A stretch of DNA of 21,898 nt, from the NCBI GenBank assembly GCA_910584595.1, contig CAJUBQ010000079.1:1-21898 (forward strand), given 5' to 3'. This stretch comes from an uncultured Eubacterium sp. Lineage in GTDB: Bacteria; Bacillota; Clostridia; Lachnospirales; Lachnospiraceae. Positions 1 through 7,043 of the stretch are shown here, piece by piece. The notes under the pieces were generated by a model. The model saw only the letters and a program-made list of their open reading frames with translations, had not been told where the DNA came from and searched no databases. Position numbers and translations under genes: made by a program. Position 1 is the first letter of the stretch, and each line of letters opens with the position of its first letter.

Positions 1-831
1 ACTGCTCCCTATCCAGACCTTCCGGTTCCTGATCAGGCGGCGCAGTTCTGCTTTTTCCAGTATACGTAAAACTAACTGCACAATTCCTCCGCGCTCTAAA
101 AACTCTCTATTGTGTATTTTTCTGTTTTCTTCAACTGTACGTTTTTCGTTTCTTTTTAATAATCCTATTTTTTCCAAACCCACACGCACAAGTAAAATTG
201 GAAGGAATAAAAAACTGAAAAAATAGCTGATATAGCATATACGAAAACCTGCCTTTGCTGCTTTTTCTTTCAGTTGCTCTACCGTATATCTCCTGTAATG
301 TCCGGCTTCATCATCCTCACTGCTCCATAATACCTGTAAAGCCGGAACTGTAATTAGTATTTTCCCTCCCGGGACAAGCTTTTGCCTTATCAATCCTAAA
401 AATTCAATATCATTTTCAATATGCTCCAGAACATCCAGCAGAAAAAACTGCGGAACAGAATCATCTTTTATATTTTGCTGTTCCAGCGTTCCGCAAATGA
501 CAGTTTTAACCCCTCTTTTTTTTGCATTCTTACATGCCTTGATGGAAGGTTCCAGACAGGCCACTTTGTATCCCTTTCTTTGCATGCACCAGGTTGTATA
601 TCCATTGCCGCCTCCCACATCAAATGCATCCTGATCTTTCTGAAAATACAGCTTTGCAATAGAATAAATAACTTTAGCGCGGTACTTAAACCACCAGGAT
701 ATATCTTCCAATTCAAACAAACGATCCTGTTTTGTATCCGAAAACATGCCTTGCACTTCTTTTTCACGGGGAAAAAACCAAATACCCTCACCCCTGTTTT
801 TCATATAAATTTCTTTAAAATATTTTTGCAT
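1..831 (-). CDS. SAM-dependent class I methyltransferase, 3' end cut by window edge
   Basis: The reading frame is open for 277 codons from an ATG at 831 to base 1, with no stop, so the C-terminus lies outside the window. The SAM-binding glycine motif DVGGGNG is at residues 71-77, an acidic strand end (E94) follows, then LLDVLEHIE at 131-139 and GHYRRY at 177-182. This combination is typical of methyltransferases in polysaccharide clusters. A hydrophobic stretch at about 198-215 could make it membrane-associated. An AAAGGGGG box lies 12 bases before the ATG. ATG at 804 (residue 10) is an alternative start. The gene begins 32 bases after the flippase stop and is probably co-transcribed. Likely role (inference): methylating a sugar or glycan end. 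The substrate cannot be read from sequence. The frame is intact, not a pseudogene. Confidence 0.85.
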   Translation of the reverse strand, partial: MQKYFKEIYMKNRGEGIWFFPREKEVQGMFSDTKQDRLFELEDISWWFKYRAKVIYSIAKLYFQKDQDAFDVGGGNGYTTWCMQRKGYKVACLEPSIKACKNAKKRGVKTVICGTLEQQNIKDDSVPQFFLLDVLEHIENDIEFLGLIRQKLVPGGKILITVPALQVLWSSEDDEAGHYRRYTVEQLKEKAAKAGFRICYISYFFSFLFLPILLVRVGLEKIGLLKRNEKRTVEENRKIHNREFLERGGIVQLVLRILEKAELRRLIRNRKVWIGSS

Positions 832-863
832 TCCTGCCGAGATCCCCCTTTATTTCAGTTTTT

Positions 864-2132
864 TTACCTGTCAAAACGAAACTGTTTTTCTGTCCCGTAA
901 AATAAAACCGCCAAATATCCGGCAACTAATACGGCATTTAAAATAAAATAAAGCGCTGCTGCCCCCATCATACCGCCATGTATAACAAAATATCTGCCAA
1001 AAAACACTGAAAAAAAAGATACTGCCAGATATCCAACAGCTATCACCCTCTGTCTTCTCATTACAGTAAGAGGCACATTCAGATAAACAGCCATTGCATA
1101 AAACCCCCCTCCAAGTAAGAGCACGATAAATTCAATTTCACAAAATTTTAAATCCACATGATATAAACATGACAAAACCCTCATCCCGATCCATAATCCT
1201 GCAAAACACATACATACTGTTATAGCTGCAATGATCGCACACTGTTTCACAGCCTTCCGCCGAAACTCCCGAACCCTCTTTTGTTCCCAGATATCTCCCA
1301 TTCCTTTTACCGCTGGCTGATAAATGAAATTATTCAGCAGCACAACGGCAAATACCGGAAGCATAATATATCCAAAGACCGCCTGCGTCTTTTCGTCCAT
1401 CCAACTGTCGATCAGATATTTCGGCGCATTTCCAACATAACATGAAAAAGTAATTCCGATACACAATGGAAAACATTCCCTTAAAATTTCTGCTGCTTTT
1501 TTTACTGAAGCAGACTGCTTTTTTCCTCGTACGATATAAAATGAATGCTGAATGCCTCCGGCATCTATGATGACAGATAAAAGAATGCCTGCCGCAAATG
1601 ACGCTTTGATGTCTATGCCTATAATAATAAGCAGACAAACCAGCCCTGTGGAAACTATCAGGCGAACCGCCATCATTCTGGCCCCTAAATCCAGCCTTCC
1701 CGCACGCTGATATTGTCCTACAAACACATCTTCAAAAGCATCTACCTGTTTCCAGACAGTAATTTCCATAATGATAATCAGCTTTTCATAAGAATAGCCT
1801 TTTATATAATAAGAATAAAGCAAATAGATAAAAAACGCCGCCATCACAGCCGTAATTGTAGCTGCTCTTGCCATCAGGTATTCAGTAAAACCATATTTTT
1901 CCCTGACGTCTGTTACCTGAAAATTCCGTACGCCATACTGTGCAGCTGCATAGAATAAGTTGGCTATTGCATATGCAATCATAACCATACCAGCAGTTTC
2001 CATTCCCATTCTGTCGGACACAAACACTAAGATAACCGCTGATTGCCCGGCAAAAGCAGCTCCCCCTAATGCATTCCAGAAAATACCATTCATTGCTTGC
2101 TTTTCTTGTTTATTGAATAAGAATTTTTTCAT
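864..2132 (-). CDS. Wzx/MOP-type polysaccharide or lipid-linked sugar flippase
   Basis: This 422-residue protein consists almost entirely of hydrophobic segments, about twelve membrane helices, joined by short basic loops. That length and layout match the Wzx/RfbX branch of the MOP exporter superfamily, which flips undecaprenyl-linked glycans across the inner membrane. The N-terminal part (about residues 15-70) has the usual first helix pair with glycine- and alanine-rich packing. The start ATG overlaps the stop of the upstream GT2 gene in ATGA, which implies translational coupling, and no strong ribosome binding site is seen. An ABC exporter is encoded in the same cluster. A specialised role for this protein in flipping the Und-P-sugar made by the adjacent GT2 is therefore attractive (inference). 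Family assignment rests on topology and general resemblance, because Wzx proteins share few fixed residues. Confidence 0.75.
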   Translation of the reverse strand: MKKFLFNKQEKQAMNGIFWNALGGAAFAGQSAVILVFVSDRMGMETAGMVMIAYAIANLFYAAAQYGVRNFQVTDVREKYGFTEYLMARAATITAVMAAFFIYLLYSYYIKGYSYEKLIIIMEITVWKQVDAFEDVFVGQYQRAGRLDLGARMMAVRLIVSTGLVCLLIIIGIDIKASFAAGILLSVIIDAGGIQHSFYIVRGKKQSASVKKAAEILRECFPLCIGITFSCYVGNAPKYLIDSWMDEKTQAVFGYIMLPVFAVVLLNNFIYQPAVKGMGDIWEQKRVREFRRKAVKQCAIIAAITVCMCFAGLWIGMRVLSCLYHVDLKFCEIEFIVLLLGGGFYAMAVYLNVPLTVMRRQRVIAVGYLAVSFFSVFFGRYFVIHGGMMGAAALYFILNAVLVAGYLAVLFYGTEKQFRFDR

Positions 2133-3070
2133 TTTGCTTCTAAATTAATGGTTTCCCTAACCACATACTGAGGGGCATCATTCATGCAAATATAAATACG
2201 CCCGATATACTCGCCAATCATTCCAAGCATCAGCATTATCAATCCATTCGAAAACATCAGAATGGCCGCAAGAGAACTATATCCTGCTGGTACAGCCGGA
2301 TTTATCAGCTTATTAACGACAGCATAGATCCCCCATGCAAATCCTGCGATTGCAAATAACACTCCAACGACAGACGCAATTCTAAGAGGTTTGACAGAAA
2401 ATGCTGTCAGGCCATTCAAAAATAAAGAAAATGATTTTTGAAACGTAAAACCGGAACCATTATCATCCCCACGCGGCCGCTGCTCCATCGGCACTGTCAT
2501 AATTCTTTCTGTCACCCCTAAAACCAGTCCCTCCAGATATGGGTATGGATTTTTATAATTTATAATTTCGTCCCTTACAAATTTTTTCATGACGCTAAAA
2601 TTCTCAAACCGCAGTCCTTTTGGTTTTCCAAGCAACATTTCCAACATACAAAGGTTGATTTTGCTTCCCAGATTTTTAAATGCAGACTGCTGTTTTTTAT
2701 AATAACTGGCAGTTGCATAATCACATAAATCTGCTTTTACAGGATCCAACAGTTTCCAAAGCTCATAAACCGGACTTTGGTAATCATCATCCAAATTCAC
2801 AATATACTGTCCCTTCGCAACTGCATATCCTGCGAGCACAGCTGCCTGTTTCCCCTTGTTTTTTGCCAGACTGATTGCTTTTATCCGCTTATTTCCAAAT
2901 GCAAGATTTTTTATTACACGATAAACATGATCCGGCGAACAGTCATTTATTAAAATAATTTCATAATCATACGATGGACGTTCAGATACGGTATTTATAA
3001 TTTCACAGACAACTTTTTCAATTGTTTTTTCACTTCTATAACAAGGAATCACAAACGTAATCATTTCCAT
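2129..3070 (-). CDS. GT2 glycosyltransferase, GtrB/ArnC/DPM1-like (undecaprenyl-phosphate sugar synthase)
   Basis: This 313-residue GT-A enzyme has an N-terminal VIPCYRSEKTI strand and loop, IINDCSPD at about 40-47, and the metal-binding NLDDDYQSP at 92-100. An acceptor-side QRPRGDDNGSGF motif lies near 198-208. Two C-terminal membrane helices follow, at roughly 230-252 and 268-290. This is the plan of GtrB, ArnC and dolichol-phosphate-mannose synthase relatives, which move a sugar from a nucleotide to undecaprenyl phosphate. The ATG at 3070 is preferred because GAGG lies 8 bases upstream, inside the TGA of the previous gene. A longer frame reaching 3088 lacks a comparable site. It lies between the amino-sugar genes and the flippase, so its sugar is probably the one made by the WecE/ATP-grasp cassette (inference). 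Confidence 0.87.
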   Translation of the reverse strand: MEMITFVIPCYRSEKTIEKVVCEIINTVSERPSYDYEIILINDCSPDHVYRVIKNLAFGNKRIKAISLAKNKGKQAAVLAGYAVAKGQYIVNLDDDYQSPVYELWKLLDPVKADLCDYATASYYKKQQSAFKNLGSKINLCMLEMLLGKPKGLRFENFSVMKKFVRDEIINYKNPYPYLEGLVLGVTERIMTVPMEQRPRGDDNGSGFTFQKSFSLFLNGLTAFSVKPLRIASVVGVLFAIAGFAWGIYAVVNKLINPAVPAGYSSLAAILMFSNGLIMLMLGMIGEYIGRIYICMNDAPQYVVRETINLEAK

Positions 3071-3080
3071 TGTTCTTACC

Positions 3081-3833
3081 TCATACATGCTCTTTTTCTA
3101 ATTCTTTGATTACATCAGACATTTCATGATAACCGGTTTTATTTATTATATATCCGGCCGCCATTAATGCCCCGTCTGCAAATGCTTCTCTTGAAAACGA
3201 CTCGTGTACCACCGTAAGCCTCTGGAATTTATTTGCCGCAGTAACTTCATGCACCCCGACATAACCACCTAATCTTACTGATGAAATCGGCACATCCTTC
3301 CTGTTAATGCATTCTGCTATCAGCTCTGCCGTAGTGGTAACTTTCTTTTTTTCTTTTGCATGCCGTTCAATAATTTCAAAATCAAAGTCAGGCAGCAGTC
3401 TTGATATTCTTGCCACAAATTCCATCAAAAGATTAATTCCAATCGTCAGATTCGGCGCATATACCATTCCGCGCAATGAACGCATACCTATCTCTTTGAG
3501 TTCCTGCAATTCCTCTTTTTCAAAATTTGTTGTGCATACAACCATACTGATGGATGCATCTGCACAGATTTCGGCAATTTTTAAGGTAGTATTTTTATTT
3601 GAAAAATCAATCACCACATCCACTTTTCTGTTACACAGTTCTTCAGCTGCAGCAGAAACCGGCACTACTGGTATCTTCAGTTCACGCATCCCTATTACAC
3701 TTCCGGCATCCTGCCCTGCCGTCCCGCTCTCATCCCTGCAGACCACACAGCAAAGTTGATCTCTGCCGTCTGTCAGTATTTTACGTACAAGCACACTGCC
3801 TGCACGCCCCAAGCCACATACTGCAATCCGCAT
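3081..3833 (-). CDS. Diverged DapB-like (dihydrodipicolinate reductase family) oxidoreductase
   Basis: This 250-residue protein has the DapB layout. There is an N-terminal nucleotide-binding turn GLGRAG (7-12), VDVVIDFS (71-78), VVCTTNF where DapB normally has VxGTTG (98-104), and APNLTIGINLL (126-136). DFEIIERHAKEKKK (150-164) stands in place of the family's EIIExHHxxK. The first histidine (H158) and a lysine (K162) align, but the second histidine is alanine and the DAPSGTA substrate loop is KVTTTAE. It is therefore probably not the lysine-pathway enzyme but a paralogue reducing another imine or carbonyl substrate. A strong AGGAGG lies 5 bases before the ATG, and the gene starts 15 bases after the racemase-like gene. 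Its neighbours suggest a job in making an unusual acid for sugar decoration (inference). Confidence 0.8.
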   Translation of the reverse strand: MRIAVCGLGRAGSVLVRKILTDGRDQLCCVVCRDESGTAGQDAGSVIGMRELKIPVVPVSAAAEELCNRKVDVVIDFSNKNTTLKIAEICADASISMVVCTTNFEKEELQELKEIGMRSLRGMVYAPNLTIGINLLMEFVARISRLLPDFDFEIIERHAKEKKKVTTTAELIAECINRKDVPISSVRLGGYVGVHEVTAANKFQRLTVVHESFSREAFADGALMAAGYIINKTGYHEMSDVIKELEKEHV

Positions 3834-3848
3834 ATCATCCTCCTCTTT

Positions 3849-4577
3849 TTAAATCCCATCCAAAAATCTTTTTGGGTTCAATGCCCCGTAAAACATATTT
3901 GTTAATAAAACAATATCAAAAACCGGAATTCTCGCTGCTTTTTGAATATTTCGCGCATATGGAGGCATATTCGTACATTCCAGCACGATCATTGCAACAT
4001 CATTTTCTTTTATCAGTTCCATTGATGCTTTTATCAGTTCATTGTCGCACTTCCTTATGTTTACACAATCTCGGTTTTGAACCGTAAAATTTGTAAATTC
4101 CTCTCCGTCCTCCAAACCGGCAATTCTGCATTTCGTTTCTTCAATGCCTGCCGCTTTTAAATGTTCCAATGTCAGCCTTTTCTTATTTGCCGTCAAAATA
4201 CCTATTCTCTTGTTTCTTCCAAGCATTTTTACAAGCATAGGCACGAACAAAAGCGCTGAGGTAAAAACAGGAACATCCACACAGCTGCTCAGTTCTTCCT
4301 GAAATAAAGAGAGAAATCCACAGGATGTTGTAATTGCTTTTACCCCTTCTTTTTCAAGTTCCTGCGCTGCTTTCATAAACGGCCCGATATCTCCTTTGTT
4401 TAATCTCATTACTGTGTCTTCCGGACTTTTTCCTTCCACCTTTTTATAAAGAACCGGAAAATCCCAGGTCTTAGCGTTTCCAATATCTCCGCATATTCTT
4501 GGAAAATCTGAATCCAGTATCAGCACTCCAATATCAAAACCGTATACATTCCTTCCGCCCCTTACAATATCTTCCAA
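3849..4577 (-). CDS. Asp/Glu racemase superfamily protein, TTG start
   Basis: This is a 242-residue member of the Asp/Glu/hydantoin racemase superfamily. It has the N-terminal FPRICGDIGNAKTWDFPV stretch common in this group. Two candidate catalytic cysteines sit in the expected halves: C86 in TTSCGF and C201 in LECTNMPPYA. The family includes racemases, maleate isomerase and decarboxylases, so the reaction is open. I chose the TTG at 4577 because a perfect TAAGGAGG lies 8 bases upstream, and its TAA is the stop of the ATP-grasp gene. The upstream ATG at 4619 would give a 29-base overlap and 14 extra residues the family does not need. Placed between an ATP-grasp ligase and a DapB-like reductase, it may supply a D-amino acid or isomerised acid (inference). 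Confidence 0.85.
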   Translation of the reverse strand: MEDIVRGGRNVYGFDIGVLILDSDFPRICGDIGNAKTWDFPVLYKKVEGKSPEDTVMRLNKGDIGPFMKAAQELEKEGVKAITTSCGFLSLFQEELSSCVDVPVFTSALLFVPMLVKMLGRNKRIGILTANKKRLTLEHLKAAGIEETKCRIAGLEDGEEFTNFTVQNRDCVNIRKCDNELIKASMELIKENDVAMIVLECTNMPPYARNIQKAARIPVFDIVLLTNMFYGALNPKRFLDGI

Positions 4578-4585
4578 ATCCAATG

Positions 4586-4593
4586 CCTCCTTA
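4586..4593 (-). promoter_or_regulatory. Near-perfect ribosome binding site fused to a stop codon
   Basis: On the minus strand this reads TAAGGAGG. The TAA is the stop codon of the ATP-grasp gene and the whole octamer matches the 16S anti-Shine-Dalgarno sequence. The TTG start of the racemase-family gene follows after an 8-base spacer. This site decides the start of that gene. Confidence 0.85.
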
Positions 4594-5829
4594 CCATATG
4601 ATAGCAGCCGTTCTTCCATCTTCTTCTGTTACAATGTCCAAAAGATTTTCCACTTCATCCAGAATTTTGTAACAGGAATCTCTTGAATCGCCAGAAACCA
4701 AAACAGGCCCATACTTTGTCGTATCATCTGAAAGCTCCTCTGCATATGTCCCTATCTTTAGACCATCCAAACATACTTTATCAACACCATCTACCGCTTT
4801 TAATCTGTCAACATTTTTTATATGCTTAATAACGCCCTTTTTTAACGCAAAGCATCTCCATGCCGCAACTTTCCTGTCCAGCTTCCATGCATCAACATCT
4901 GTCACACTGCCATCCAAAAGATAATCCAGCAATAGCTCGTTCGTATGGATTCCAGAAGCTTTAGGAGTCAGATCGGATGAAAGAAATACCCCTCCGCCTC
5001 TTGCCGCTACTTCCACCAGATATACTTTTCCGCGGTTTTGACTATATATGTATTCTCCATGCGTAATGCCAAATTCCAGCCCCATTCCTTTTATAAGCGT
5101 CCTGTTCGCATCCATCACCTGTTTTTCAACATCGTCCTCTATCAAATCCGCTGATGAAAACATACACATTTTGGAAATATACGACCCTTCCTTCTGAAAA
5201 TATTCCTTGATGCCAAGATCAAGATTCCGATATTTTCCATCCATTGCAAATCCGTCCACAATATATTCCCTTCCTTCAATAAACTCCTCTACAATTATGG
5301 ATTGTGTGCTGGAAAACCGGATGCTGTTTTTAAAACAATCCGCCAATGCTTCTATTGTATTGATTCTATACACGCCACGACTTCCGCTGCTGTTGCTCGG
5401 CTTAATAATTGCCGGCAGCCCTGTCTTATGGATCGCCTCTTCCGCTTCAGACAAACTACATGCCATGGCAAACTCAGGCACATAAATTCCTGTCTGTTTC
5501 GCTGCACAATACATTGCATACTTGTCTGTAAACTGCAAGGCCTTCTGATATCCAATACCCCTTAACCCCATTTGTTCCGCTACATATGCAGCTGCCGGAA
5601 CCGAAACATCTGTCTGATCCGTTGTAACTGCATCAATATTTTCTTTTCGCGCAATTTCCAGTATTTGCTCCTTATCCCTTGTATCACACGCATAATGCCT
5701 GTCTGCTGCCTCTATGCCCGGATACTTTCCCCGAGGGCTTATAACAATTACATATGCCCCCCTTTTTTTACAAATATTAATAAACGGAATCTGGCCAGCC
5801 CCGGCTCCCAAAATCATTATTTTTTTCAT
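4591..5829 (-). CDS. ATP-grasp ligase (carbamoyl-phosphate-synthase-like fold)
   Basis: This 412-residue protein has the ATP-grasp domain order. An N-terminal nucleotide-type domain begins MILGAGAGQIP (5-15). An ATP-binding lysine and loop follow in IIKPSNSSGSRGV (141-153), then the hinge IVEEFIEG (179-186), an acidic metal ligand in ITHGEYIY (255-262), and LVEVAARGGG (271-280) for the E-x-x-x-R metal and phosphate site. Members of this fold activate a carboxylate as acyl phosphate and join it to an amine. The gene lies directly after the sugar 4-aminotransferase, so coupling an amino acid or hydroxy acid to the 4-amino sugar is a reasonable proposal (inference). The neighbouring racemase and reductase could make the acid. 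The start ATG has AAAGGGAAG upstream. A 14-base tandem repeat lies just before the gene. Substrates are not determinable here. Confidence 0.85.
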   Translation of the reverse strand: MKKIMILGAGAGQIPFINICKKRGAYVIVISPRGKYPGIEAADRHYACDTRDKEQILEIARKENIDAVTTDQTDVSVPAAAYVAEQMGLRGIGYQKALQFTDKYAMYCAAKQTGIYVPEFAMACSLSEAEEAIHKTGLPAIIKPSNSSGSRGVYRINTIEALADCFKNSIRFSSTQSIIVEEFIEGREYIVDGFAMDGKYRNLDLGIKEYFQKEGSYISKMCMFSSADLIEDDVEKQVMDANRTLIKGMGLEFGITHGEYIYSQNRGKVYLVEVAARGGGVFLSSDLTPKASGIHTNELLLDYLLDGSVTDVDAWKLDRKVAAWRCFALKKGVIKHIKNVDRLKAVDGVDKVCLDGLKIGTYAEELSDDTTKYGPVLVSGDSRDSCYKILDEVENLLDIVTEEDGRTAAIIW

Positions 5830-5843
5830 TCTGTCTTCCCTTT

Positions 5844-5885
5844 GTTATTTACCATTCATTATTTTCCATTCATTATTTTCCATTC
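5844..5885. repeat. Three tandem 14-base units at a gene junction
   Basis: Units lie at 5844-5857, 5858-5871 and 5872-5885. The second and third are identical (ATTATTTTCCATTC on the plus strand) and the first differs at two positions. The third unit overlaps the last codons and stop of the aminotransferase gene. The other two fill most of the 43-base gap before the ATP-grasp gene. Confidence 0.9.
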
Positions 5886-7009
5886 CGATAATACTCTGAT
5901 ATCCCACTGACCACCCGCTCCACATCAATCTCTTTCATTCCATAATATAACGGCAGACGCACGAGCCTCTCGCTCTCCCTGGTTGTATATCTGTCTTCCC
6001 CAATAAACTCCCCATACTTTTTCCCGGCTGGGGCTGTATGCAGCGGCACATAATGAAATACGATACTGATCCCCCTGGATTTCATATAAGCAATCAGTTT
6101 CGTGCGCTCCTCCAGATCTCTTGCCTTGATATAAAACATATGGGCATTATGGCCGCATTCTTTCGGAATATATGGCAGTTCTATCTTCCCCGCTTCCGCC
6201 AAATCCTTCAGGCCGTTCTCATACAGTCTCCATGTCTGCATCCGGTTGCGGAATATCTCTTCTGCCTTTTCCAGCTGCGCCCACAAATATGCCGCATTCA
6301 ATTCACTTGGCAAATAAGAAGATCCTGCCTCTACCCAAGTATACTTGTCGATCTGTCCCCGAAAAAATTTACTGCGGTTCGTCCCCTTTTCCCGGATAAT
6401 TTCCGCCATTTCCACCTTACTGTCATCTTTGACGGCAATCGCTCCGCCTTCTCCCATACTGTAATTTTTGGTCTCATGAAAACTATAGCACCCATAATCA
6501 CCAATTGATCCGAGCGCCTGTCCCTTATAGGTACTCATCACTCCTTGCGCCGCATCCTCAATAACAAGCAGATGACGCCTGTTTGCAATATCCATAATCC
6601 TATCCATCTCACAGCTGACTCCGGCATAATGCACAGGGACAATCGCCTTTGTTTTTTTCGTAATGGCAGACTCGACCAGCTCTTCATTTATATTCATTGT
6701 ATCCGGACGGATATCTATAAACTTCACATTTGCTCCACGCAGAACAAATGCATCCGCTGTTGACACAAATGTATAAGCAGGCATGATCACTTCATCACCC
6801 GGCTGAATGTCTGAAAGGATCGCTGCCATCTCTGTTGCGTGCGTACAGGAAGTCGTAAGAAATACACGCCCTGTTCCGCACCAGCGTTCCAGCCAGTAAC
6901 TGCAGCGTTTCGTAAATTCCCCGTCGCCACTGAGCTTTTTGTTATTGATCGCTTCCCTAATATAGTTAAATGCGTTTTCTACGAATATTGGTTCATTAAA
7001 ACTAATCAT
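5873..7009 (-). CDS. wecE: WecE-type dTDP-4-amino-4,6-dideoxygalactose transaminase
   Basis: This 378-residue PLP-dependent DegT/DnrJ/EryC1/StrS aminotransferase strongly resembles enterobacterial WecE (RffA). Shared stretches include KLSGDGEFTKRC (25-36), DIQPGDEVIMPAYTFVSTADAFVLRG (67-92), RPDTMNI (101-107), VPVHYAGVSCEMD (124-136) and EDAAQGVMSTYKG (151-163). SFHETKNYS (176-184) carries the PLP lysine K181. WecE converts dTDP-4-keto-6-deoxyglucose to dTDP-4-amino-4,6-dideoxygalactose. The RmlA/RmlB enzymes that make the keto sugar are not in the window, so they must be elsewhere. A GGAGG site lies 7 bases before the ATG. The gene begins 34 bases after the SGNH gene. It is richer in G+C than the genes that follow it. 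Product specificity (Fuc4N rather than Qui4N) is inferred from the close resemblance to WecE. Confidence 0.93.
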   Translation of the reverse strand: MISFNEPIFVENAFNYIREAINNKKLSGDGEFTKRCSYWLERWCGTGRVFLTTSCTHATEMAAILSDIQPGDEVIMPAYTFVSTADAFVLRGANVKFIDIRPDTMNINEELVESAITKKTKAIVPVHYAGVSCEMDRIMDIANRRHLLVIEDAAQGVMSTYKGQALGSIGDYGCYSFHETKNYSMGEGGAIAVKDDSKVEMAEIIREKGTNRSKFFRGQIDKYTWVEAGSSYLPSELNAAYLWAQLEKAEEIFRNRMQTWRLYENGLKDLAEAGKIELPYIPKECGHNAHMFYIKARDLEERTKLIAYMKSRGISIVFHYVPLHTAPAGKKYGEFIGEDRYTTRESERLVRLPLYYGMKEIDVERVVSGISEYYRNGK

Positions 7010-7043
7010 GCCTTATCCTCCAAGCCTGTCCAAAGAGCGCCCA

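Noticed and set aside
468..791. 107-codon minus-strand open frame
   Set aside because: It is an alternative frame of the methyltransferase gene, which has recognisable motifs in its own frame (DVGGGNG, GHYRRY).
831..2132. Rho-independent terminators or internal promoters between genes
   Set aside because: Inspection of the short gaps here and elsewhere in the operon shows no GC-rich hairpin with T-run and no clear sigma-70-type pair.
3599..4087. 162-codon plus-strand open frame
   Set aside because: It lies opposite the DapB-like and racemase-like genes, matches no family I know and has low-complexity, Ser/His/Leu-rich composition typical of antisense frames.
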